A stretch of 5,096 nt of DNA from Candidatus Bathyarchaeota archaeon (lineage in GTDB: Archaea > Thermoproteota > Bathyarchaeia > RBG-16-48-13 > GCA-020355125). Position numbers and translations under genes: made by a program. Below are positions 1 to 4,903 of this stretch, piece after piece (the first letter of the stretch is position 1; each line of letters begins with the position of its first letter). The DNA lies in contig JAUWWH010000096.1 of assembly GCA_030617005.1 (NCBI GenBank), forward strand, positions 1 to 5,096, in the 5' to 3' direction. Under the pieces are notes generated by a model, which was not told the origin of the DNA, did not search any database, and saw nothing but the letters and a program-made list of their open reading frames with translations.

Positions 1-2
1 TC

Positions 3-479
3 ACATTCACTAAGAGTAAAGAGAAAGTGTGGACGATTAATACCAACCAATTCTCTTTCCTAACGCAATGGCAAAGATTCAAAATGGCACCTGCGTTTTC
101 AAAATGGTACTTACTTAAACCAAAAATGGTCACATGGGCAACTTATGGATTCCTTGGACCATATATTAGTAAATATCCTTTTTATTATTCTTCAAAAAGA
201 ATGTTCAATTATACGATCACGCTTCCCTCAACACAATCATTCAACTTTCCCGTAAATACACGTATAGGATGGGATAGTAGTACAAGTTTTCTCCATAAAT
301 TCGTCCAAGGTTTAGTCGGAGAAAACTTGCTAACAAATGCGCCCATAAAATCATTCGTGGGTGACATATACTCTCTCTTTAAATGGAAACCTGATCACAA
401 ACGAGAATTAAAAAAGATTGAAGCGAATAATGGAGAGAAATGTTTCGGGGTCATCGAATTCACAGTTACAAGTGGATAA
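3..479 (+). CDS. 3' part of an unrecognised aromatic-rich protein
   Basis: The frame is open from the first bases of the window to a TAA at 477-479, so the true start is probably upstream. The first in-window start codon is a GTG at 27, which would give 150 aa, but no clear ribosome site precedes it. I do not recognise the family. From the GTG onward, 29 of 150 residues are Phe, Tyr or Trp, concentrated in the first half, with a YPFYY cluster near residues 50-54. There is one Cys. The middle is rich in Ser/Thr/Asn with beta-like alternation; a basic helix-like stretch (KPDHKRELKKIE) follows, and the end (FGVIEFTVTSG) looks like a final beta strand. No long membrane helix or signal peptide is visible in the part present. 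The length of the open frame in such AT-rich DNA makes coding likely; function is unknown. Confidence 0.6.
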   Translation, partial: TFTKSKEKVWTINTNQFSFLTQWQRFKMAPAFSKWYLLKPKMVTWATYGFLGPYISKYPFYYSSKRMFNYTITLPSTQSFNFPVNTRIGWDSSTSFLHKFVQGLVGENLLTNAPIKSFVGDIYSLFKWKPDHKRELKKIEANNGEKCFGVIEFTVTSG

Positions 480-549
480 TGAGAGATTAGGTTTCACTTG
501 AAAATATGATCAATACCATGAGATTAAAAATTGTAATGAGCATCATCAA

Positions 550-563
550 AGATTAGATAATCT
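550..563. repeat. Short perfect inverted repeat AGATTA-ga-TAATCT
   Basis: Six-base arms are separated by two bases. It could be an operator-like dyad for the downstream gene or part of the upstream gene's 3' end. The two-base loop is too tight for a stable RNA hairpin without opening the inner pairs. In AT-rich DNA such dyads can arise by chance. Confidence 0.3.
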
Positions 564-592
564 CATCTTTTAAAACATAGTATTAAGATCAT

Positions 593-610
593 CCTTTATT
601 TTAGTAAAGG
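593..610. terminator. Small hairpin CCTTTA/TAAAGG, possible 3'-end structure
   Basis: The six-base arms CCTTTA (593-598) and TAAAGG (605-610) pair perfectly around the six-base loop TTTTAG. No uninterrupted T-run follows, so it is not a classical intrinsic terminator; archaeal termination relies mainly on T-rich tracts. It lies about 115 bases after the first gene's stop and may be only a chance hairpin. Confidence 0.2.
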
Positions 611-693
611 CTTATATTCATTCTAAGCAATATTATGTGTTTCATTGTAAACTTATTGATTTAGTAGTAATACAGCACATGAAAAGTGTTGAA

Positions 694-697
694 AAGG
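694..697 (+). promoter_or_regulatory. Weak Shine-Dalgarno AAGG deciding the UbiA start
   Basis: AAGG (in context AAAAGGT) lies six bases before the ATG at 704. The alternative in-frame GTG at 686 has no comparable site in front of it, and the six extra residues it adds (MLKRSI) include the ribosome site itself. This favours 704 as the start. Confidence 0.45.
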
Positions 698-703
698 TCT
701 ATA

Positions 704-1681
704 ATGATGACACATTCAAGATATACTCTCCCATATCTTTACGGTCGATCTGTAATCCAACTGATGTTTAAACTACGTCTGAATTATGCACTCGTCTCTT
801 CTACTTTATTATTAGGAGGCTTTTTCAGTAATAATCTAGCAGAATTCAATGGAAAATATATAATCTTAATTTTAGGCTTCTTTTTTGCCAATGTATTTGG
901 GTTTGTAGTTAACGATTTCTTTGATGCTCTTTCTGATCACAAAGATGACGAAAAAAAATTGAGAAATTTATTTTGTTCCTCAAAAACGAAGTTATTGGGG
1001 AAAGTGATTTTATATACAAGTTTGGGGTTAAGCCTCTTTTTTGGTGGAATTGTTTCGTATCCAATTCTTTTATTCATTGTACTTCTTAACATTCTTGCTG
1101 TTTCTTATTCAGCACCTCCTATCAAATTACGTGATCGTCTTTACTGGGATTGGATATTTGTCTTTCTTTGGAAAGGGCTCATTATTTTTGCTGGTTATTA
1201 CCATTTTTTTGGGATAAATATATCGGCAATGAATCCCTTTATGTACGGAACAATGGGAATAGTCCTACTCGTAAGTTTGGTCAGCCAAATAAGTAATCAA
1301 ATACGTGATTTTGAGGTGGATAAAAAAACTAATTCCAACAACACGGTTCAGTACTTAGGCTTTAAAACCGCTTTAGCCATAAAACGCACTTCGTTAGTAA
1401 TCTTTTATGCTTTTAGCCTCATATTTTGCTTTCTGTTAGGTCTTTATATCACTATACCACTGATACTGCTCAATTTTTCCCTTTATATTTTTATTGATCC
1501 TGGAAGATATCGCTATGTCGTTGAATATGCAAATATCTGGATTATCGTAATATTACTAGAACGCTTTATGATACACCTCAATCCTTGGTTTATTGGAATT
1601 ATTTGGACGGTAGCTGTTATCTGGATAGTAGCGATGGGACGTATTGCCCTTATGCGTATGAAACACCTAAAGTTGTTATAA
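704..1681 (+). CDS. UbiA-superfamily membrane prenyltransferase
   Basis: This integral membrane enzyme is expected to transfer a prenyl chain from a Mg-bound prenyl diphosphate to an aromatic or glycerol-phosphate acceptor. The 325-aa protein shows the first Asp-rich motif NDFFDALSD (N70, D71, D74, D78), the YSAPPIKLRDR loop signature (from Tyr 135) and the second Asp-rich motif RDFEVD (D202, D206). Around eight or nine hydrophobic helices fill the rest, as usual for a family of about 280-330 aa. Substrate cannot be assigned: it could be a DGGGP synthase-like lipid enzyme, a quinone or tetrapyrrole prenyltransferase, or an uncharacterised clade. One oddity is that the loop after motif 1, often N-R/P-P-L-x-S-G in the family, reads RNLFCSSKT here, so the usual basic/Pro pattern is altered. 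Arginine codons are mostly CGN (10 of 13), unlike the following polymerase gene. The start is set by AAGG at 694-697; a GTG at 686 is possible. The gene appears to be transcribed alone. Confidence 0.88.
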   Translation: MMTHSRYTLPYLYGRSVIQLMFKLRLNYALVSSTLLLGGFFSNNLAEFNGKYIILILGFFFANVFGFVVNDFFDALSDHKDDEKKLRNLFCSSKTKLLGKVILYTSLGLSLFFGGIVSYPILLFIVLLNILAVSYSAPPIKLRDRLYWDWIFVFLWKGLIIFAGYYHFFGINISAMNPFMYGTMGIVLLVSLVSQISNQIRDFEVDKKTNSNNTVQYLGFKTALAIKRTSLVIFYAFSLIFCFLLGLYITIPLILLNFSLYIFIDPGRYRYVVEYANIWIIVILLERFMIHLNPWFIGIIWTVAVIWIVAMGRIALMRMKHLKLL

Positions 1682-1705
1682 GATATGTATTCTTTAAAAA
1701 AAATA

Positions 1706-1715
1706 TAGAATTCTA
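1706..1715. repeat. Perfect 10-base palindrome TAGAATTCTA
   Basis: The palindrome begins 25 bases after the UbiA stop codon and follows an A-rich run (1696-1703). It has no loop, so it is more likely chance or a protein-binding dyad than a terminator stem. Confidence 0.2.
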
Positions 1716-1721
1716 GGCTAA

Positions 1722-1829
1722 CAAGCATTAGAACCTTGGATATTCGGCTCAATCTCTTCACCAATAGTTATCGGAACATATGCTATTGCTCTGTTTAAAG
1801 AAATAAGTGGAAATATTTGGGAATTATAA
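1722..1829 (+). pseudogene. Possible UbiA C-terminal remnant (35-codon hydrophobic fragment)
   Basis: Between stops TAA at 1719-1721 and TAA at 1827-1829 lies a 35-codon frame without an ATG. It begins QALEPWIFGSISSP and continues with a membrane-helix-like stretch (IVIGTYAIALF). It is in a different frame from the UbiA gene. It resembles the end of the UbiA protein just upstream, where L-N-P-W-F-I-G is followed by a hydrophobic run and I-A-L; here L-E-P-W-I-F-G is likewise followed by a hydrophobic run and I-A-L-F. I infer a leftover 3' end of a second, lost UbiA-like gene or a frameshifted duplicate. The match is short and hydrophobic, so chance is a real alternative. Confidence 0.3.
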
Positions 1830-1830
1830 A
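1824..1830 (+). promoter_or_regulatory. TATA-like box TTATAAA upstream of polX
   Basis: The TTATAAA element is centred 34 bases before the ATG at 1861. An archaeal TATA box lies about 25 bases before the transcription start, which would put the start near 1852 and give a nearly leaderless message. That supports 1861 as the translation start rather than the in-frame GTG at 1807, which lies upstream of this box. This is a prediction from position and sequence only. Confidence 0.4.
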
Positions 1831-1860
1831 GATTATAGGTGTGAATATGCTCATATTTCT

Positions 1861-2301
1861 ATGAGAGATTATTTGAACAATTTGGAAATTACCCAAATCT
1901 TCTATGAGATCGCTAACCTCCTAGAGATTAAGGGGCATAAATTCAGGTCTAGAGCTTACAGGAGAGCTGCTCAGACCATTGAAACTTTACCGGAAACCCT
2001 GATTGAGATCAGTAAGAGAGGTGAGCTTGAGAAGATTCCAGGAGTAGGCTTCAACATTGCAGCTAAAATCCAAGAACTCTTGGAGACTGAGAAGTTAAAA
2101 TATCTAGAAAGATTACGGAGGGAGTTCCCTAAAGGACTACTCAGTCTCATGGAGATTGAGGGTATTGGTCCTAAGAAAGCGCTGACCCTTCATAGGAAAC
2201 TCAAGATTGATAATATTGACGAACTTGAAGTTGCTGTTAAACAGGGAAAGCTTAGAGATTTTAAAGGATTCGGAGAGAAGACAGAAAAGAATATTCTTTG
2301 A
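1861..2301 (+). CDS. polX: DNA polymerase X, N-terminal part (8-kDa and HhH region), ended by in-frame TGA
   Basis: This is the amino-terminal DNA-binding portion of a family X repair polymerase (146 aa). Residues 1-58 match the 8-kDa lyase-like domain, with the opening pattern NNLEITQIFYEIANLLEIKG and FRSRAYRRAA at 28-37. Three helix-hairpin-helix turns follow: IPGVGFNIAAKI (59-70), IEGIGPKKALTL (99-110) and FKGFGEKTEKNIL (134-146). It stops at a TGA exactly where intact relatives continue into the palm domain, and the same frame continues with no shift into the next entry. Reading through would give one protein of 574 residues, the usual length of bacterial and archaeal PolX (about 570-580). 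ATG 1861 is chosen because homologues start here and a TATA-like box lies just upstream; a GTG at 1807 would add 18 residues that look unrelated. Alone, this piece could bind DNA but has no polymerase site. Confidence 0.85.
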   Translation: MRDYLNNLEITQIFYEIANLLEIKGHKFRSRAYRRAAQTIETLPETLIEISKRGELEKIPGVGFNIAAKIQELLETEKLKYLERLRREFPKGLLSLMEIEGIGPKKALTLHRKLKIDNIDELEVAVKQGKLRDFKGFGEKTEKNIL

Positions 2302-2303
2302 GG
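2299..2303 (+). promoter_or_regulatory. In-frame TGA overlapping an SD-like GAGG between the polX halves
   Basis: TGA occupies 2299-2301 and GAGG 2300-2303; seven bases later comes the ATG at 2311, in the same frame. GAGG has suitable sequence and spacing for ribosome binding, so the downstream half could be started by termination-reinitiation. If the ancestral codon was CGA, AGA or GGA, the GAGG would have existed before the stop arose, so its presence does not prove adaptation. Confidence 0.45.
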
Positions 2304-2310
2304 AATCGCA

Positions 2311-3585
2311 ATGTACAGGCGTGGACAAGAACGGATTCTTTTAGGATACGCACTGCCAATAGCTGTTAAAATGAAGGAGATATTAGAGATGTGCTCTGCT
2401 GTAAAGAGGGTGAGCCTTGCAGGTTCTATCAGGAGGAGGAAGGAGACGATAGGTGACGCAGACATCCTCGTGACATCAGGAGAACCATTAAAGGTTATGG
2501 ATTATTTCGTGACTCTACCACAAGTCAACCGTGTCATTGCTCAGGGGGAGACCAAGAGTACGGTTTTCCTGTCCAACGACTTTAAAGTCGACCTTAGAGT
2601 TGTTGAAGAGAGAAGTTTTGGAGCAGCTCTACAATATTTCACAGGCTCCAAAGAGCATAATATTGAGCTAAGAGAATTGGCACTCAAGAAAGGGTGGAAG
2701 CTAAGTGAATATGACCTCGAAGATAAGAAATCTGGAAGAATTCTCGCGGGAAAGGATGAAAAATCAATCTACAACGCTTTAGACTTAAATTACATTGAAC
2801 CTGAACTTCGGGAGAAACGAGGCGAAATCAAAACAGCGTTAGAGGGAAAGCTTCCCCGTTTAGTTGGATACGATGAGGTGAGAGGTGATCTCCACGTGCA
2901 TACAGAGTGGAGCGATGGGTTTAACTCTATCCAGGAGATGGCAATGGAAGCCAAGAGATTGGGGTTAGAGTATATAGCTGTTTGTGATCATTCTGAAACC
3001 TTGAGGATCGCCCATGGTTTACCTGGGGAGGATCTGCTAAGACAATTGGAGGAGGTTCGGAAGATCAACAGTGAGATTGAGGGGTTCACAGTTCTACAAG
3101 GAGTTGAGGTGAATATTAAAACCGATGGAAGCCTAGACATCGAAGATCAAATCTTAAATGAAATGGACATAGTTATAGCTAGTATACATTCAGGTTTCAA
3201 ACAGTCAAGGGAACAAGTGACGGATAGATTACTTACAGCTATCCACAACGAGTATGTGAATGTGATCGGGCATCCGACTGGGAGACTTATTAATAGGAGG
3301 GAACCCTATCAGGTGGATCTGCCCAAAGTCTTTGAAGCCGCAGCGGAACAAGATGTCTTTATGGAGATAAATGCTTTCCCAAACCGGCTGGATTTATCTG
3401 ACATCCATTCTCAAAATGCGAGGGATTCAAGTGTAAAGTTGATCATTGGAAGTGACGCGCATAAAATTGATCAGTTAGGATTCATCGAGTTGGGAATTGC
3501 AGTTGCAAGACGTGGATGGTTGAGACCAGAAGATGTTTGTAACACTCTTACAGTGAAAGAATTGAAGAAAGTACTCAAAAGATAA
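2311..3585 (+). CDS. polX: DNA polymerase X, C-terminal part (palm, thumb and PHP exonuclease)
   Basis: This 424-aa part carries the whole catalytic machinery of a PHP-containing family X polymerase, expected to fill short gaps in base-excision or double-strand-break repair and to proofread with a metal-dependent 3'-5' exonuclease. The nucleotidyltransferase motif is AGSIRRRKETIGDAD (37-51), with D49 and D51 plus D94 in KVDLRVV as the three metal-binding carboxylates. The thumb signature is FGAALQYFTGSKEHN (103-117). The PHP domain shows DLHVHT (H195, H197), CDH (H227), GVEVNI (E266), SIHS (H293), GHPTGR (H321) and SDAH (D382, H384), so no key residue is missing. The C-terminal ARRGWLRPE and NTLT stretches are also family-like. 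The frame has no further stop or shift, implying either a very recent break, a sequencing error, readthrough, or separate use. ATG 2311 is preceded by GAGG; the next in-frame ATG (2371) would remove the start of the palm. Arginine codons are mostly AGA/AGG. Confidence 0.93.
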   Translation: MYRRGQERILLGYALPIAVKMKEILEMCSAVKRVSLAGSIRRRKETIGDADILVTSGEPLKVMDYFVTLPQVNRVIAQGETKSTVFLSNDFKVDLRVVEERSFGAALQYFTGSKEHNIELRELALKKGWKLSEYDLEDKKSGRILAGKDEKSIYNALDLNYIEPELREKRGEIKTALEGKLPRLVGYDEVRGDLHVHTEWSDGFNSIQEMAMEAKRLGLEYIAVCDHSETLRIAHGLPGEDLLRQLEEVRKINSEIEGFTVLQGVEVNIKTDGSLDIEDQILNEMDIVIASIHSGFKQSREQVTDRLLTAIHNEYVNVIGHPTGRLINRREPYQVDLPKVFEAAAEQDVFMEINAFPNRLDLSDIHSQNARDSSVKLIIGSDAHKIDQLGFIELGIAVARRGWLRPEDVCNTLTVKELKKVLKR

Positions 3586-3627
3586 AATGAATCATATATG
3601 TATCAACCAAATATCTTATGTTTACAA

Positions 3628-4111
3628 TCAATCCCAGTTCCCAATCCAGTTAAAAGTCAAGGTCATCTTTTCACATTTTGAGCATAAATATTGGGTATCT
3701 TGGAGTCGAAAAATTTCTTTTTTATTACTAATCCGCCATTTGACTATCTCGTGGTTCTTGTATGATTCGCTAACGGGAACCTGGAGGGAGGGATCGTTAT
3801 AAAAAGTGACATTCTTTCCACATGAAGGACATTTAGAATATTTTTTCTATTAATTCTTGATAAGGAACTCGCGGTAACGGAGACATACAGTGGGTGCACC
3901 ACAATATTTATTGAAATTAACTATACCACCACCGACTAAAATAATCTCTGACTTGAATCAACATTCGCAAATTGCTTGTAACATGTCACACATAAGATCC
4001 ATATTCTCTGATTTTGAAGAGATTGATTGTTTATCGTTTATCTGATTGTGAAGAGCTTTTGTCTTATCATCATCTTTTTTTATTTACTATTAGTATGTTC
4101 TCAAGAGTCAT
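3628..4111 (-). pseudogene. Decayed double zinc-ribbon protein gene
   Basis: Read on the minus strand, one frame from about 4083 down to a TGA at 3628-3630 looks like a small metal-binding protein but is broken by TGA (3958-3960) and a TAA-TAG pair (3847-3852). The upstream piece has a hydrophilic stretch, then MDLMCDMLQAICEC before the first stop. The middle piece reads SEIILVGGGIVNFNKYCGAP, a typical ribbon layout in which the usual C-x-x-C has become N-K-Y-C. The last piece has CPSCG (3831-3817) and, 44 codons on, CSKC (3684-3673), forming a second ribbon, but no start codon precedes it. An ATG at 4111 (MTLENILIVNKK) would join the frame if the seven-base homopolymer at 4075-4081 had one base fewer. 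This fits a decayed gene. Function is unknown; zinc or DNA/RNA binding is only an inference from the Cys pairs. Confidence 0.5.
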
Positions 4112-4163
4112 CAAAAAAGTATAAACTTTCTTACAGATTGTTGAATGAAGAGTGATTGAAAAG

Positions 4164-4169
4164 TTTATC
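4164..4169 (+). promoter_or_regulatory. TATA-like box TTTATC before the DUF2148 gene
   Basis: TTTATC follows a purine-rich GAAAAG that could act as a BRE. Transcription starting about 25 bases downstream, near 4190, would leave a leader of some 25-30 bases containing the AGGTGG ribosome site. This argues for the ATG at 4217 over the ATG at 4190. It is predicted from sequence and spacing only. Confidence 0.35.
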
Positions 4170-4206
4170 AGTGGTTTGAACCTTTTTTAATGTTAAAGCT
4201 AATTTT

Positions 4207-4212
4207 AGGTGG
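4207..4212 (+). promoter_or_regulatory. Shine-Dalgarno AGGTGG deciding the DUF2148 start
   Basis: AGGTGG is complementary to the 3' end of 16S rRNA apart from its last base and lies four bases before ATG 4217. The ATG at 4190 has no such site in front; its nine extra residues (MLKLILGGK) are encoded across the ribosome site. Confidence 0.55.
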
Positions 4213-4216
4213 AAAG

Positions 4217-4675
4217 ATGATTATAAATTCTAAAGATTCAGAAGATGAAGCTATTTTAAATGTAGCGAAACTGATGGTTGTTGCTGCAAGAACTGCTCCA
4301 AAGGCAAGAGGAGAAGACAAAATCAAAGCAGCTATTGTTATAGGAAAGGAGAAGGATGACTTGGCAAACACAATGGAGAATATGGGAAGAGTCCGAGATT
4401 CAAATAATGTAAAGCAATCAGGAGTAGTGGTGTTACTCGGGGTTGATTTCGGAAAGCCAATGGGAGAGTGGATAAATTTCGAAGCGAAATTGATAGATCT
4501 AGGTATAGCTTTAGGATCAGCTGTGAAGGTCGCCAGTGAATTAAATGTAGATAATAGAATTATGTATAGTATTGGTCGAGCTGCTATGAAAATGGGATTA
4601 ATGAAAGCAGATGAAATCCAAGGAATACCTCTGTCCATCAAGGGAAAGAACATATTCTTTGATCGAAAATCTTAA
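4217..4675 (+). CDS. DUF2148 / COG4739 family protein lacking the ferredoxin-type cysteines
   Basis: The 152-aa protein matches the DUF2148 family (COG4739, 'ferredoxin-domain' proteins of unknown role) at both ends. The N-terminal signature is VAKLMVVAARTAPKARG (16-32), followed by RDSNNV (60-65). The C-terminal half has LIDLGIALGSAVKVASELNVDNRIMY (92-117) and GIPLSIKGKNIFFDRK (136-151). Members usually have, between a V-L-L-G strand and the I-D-L-G-I-A-x-G-S-A-V helix, a segment with several Cys including a CGxCG-like motif thought to bind an Fe-S cluster. Here that segment is only GVDFGKPMGEWINFEAK (75-91), and there is no Cys in the whole protein. The family is usually about 180 aa by my recollection, so a clean loop shortening is likely. 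The reading frame is undisturbed and the flanks are well conserved, so it appears functional but without a cluster. The gene stands alone with its own predicted promoter. ATG 4190 is an alternative start. Confidence 0.85.
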   Translation: MIINSKDSEDEAILNVAKLMVVAARTAPKARGEDKIKAAIVIGKEKDDLANTMENMGRVRDSNNVKQSGVVVLLGVDFGKPMGEWINFEAKLIDLGIALGSAVKVASELNVDNRIMYSIGRAAMKMGLMKADEIQGIPLSIKGKNIFFDRKS

Positions 4676-4903
4676 TGCACATCCACTCACACCGTATTGA
4701 ATCTTAATTTTTATCAAACTGGTGATCATAAGTTGAATATATGGTGAATAAGAGAGGTATCAAGGAGCGGAGAACTTACATCTTGCAAGTGATAGGGGTT
4801 CGTTAAAGAATTCATTTAATTATGTTATAATAAAACAGTGTATTCTAAAATATAGGTATTACTTGATCTATCCATGTCTTAGTTTTAAGAAAGATGCTTA
4901 GAT
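4676..4903. other. AT-rich intergenic spacer with candidate promoter elements
   Basis: No gene is supported here. A 21-codon frame at 4741-4806 (starting MVNKRGIKERR) has no recognisable features. A TTATAATA element (4825-4832) and a CTAAAATATA element (4845-4854) are TATA-like and could serve the gene starting at 4904, with leaders of roughly 25-50 bases, but neither is at a diagnostic distance. Confidence 0.35.

Larger units (their letters stand above)
480..703. other. AT-rich intergenic spacer
   Basis: No gene is supported between the first protein and the UbiA gene. The longest plus-strand frames with an ATG are only a dozen to about thirty codons and show no recognisable sequence. The stretch holds two small inverted repeats (listed separately) and presumably the terminator of the upstream gene and the promoter of the UbiA gene. 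A TTATATT element at about 612-618 is the best TATA-like candidate, but it lies some 85 bases before the chosen UbiA start, so the assignment is weak. Confidence 0.5.

Noticed and set aside
1513..1764. Minus-strand 83-codon frame at the end of the UbiA gene
   Set aside because: It overlaps the conserved membrane-protein coding sequence and looks like the complement of hydrophobic codons (Ile- and Arg-rich), with no motif.
1807..1860. GTG 1807 as the polX start
   Set aside because: The 18 extra residues do not resemble PolX N termini, and the TATA-like box at 1824-1830 lies inside this stretch.
2299..2301. TGA in polX as selenocysteine
   Set aside because: The position is in the linker between the HhH and palm domains, not in an active site, and no redox role is known there. 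No SECIS-like element could be recognised by eye after the gene.
2137..2465. Two minus-strand frames across the polX break
   Set aside because: Both are shadows of well-matched PolX sequence on the plus strand; neither has a recognisable product.
3587..3802. Plus-strand 71-codon frame starting just after the polX stop
   Set aside because: It overlaps the minus-strand zinc-ribbon relic, whose CPSCG and CSKC motifs are much more protein-like. The plus-strand translation has no recognisable feature and no ribosome site.
4168..4653. Minus-strand 161-codon frame opposite the DUF2148 gene
   Set aside because: The plus-strand frame carries clear family signatures throughout; the minus frame is its shadow, with a low-complexity Ile/Ser/Phe composition.
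4741..4806. 21-codon frame MVNKRGIKERR... in the last spacer
   Set aside because: Too short, with no ribosome site, motif or sign of conservation visible.
4760..4815. tRNA-like GGTTCG segment
   Set aside because: GGGGTTCGTT resembles a T-loop, but no matching acceptor, anticodon or D-arm stems could be drawn around it.
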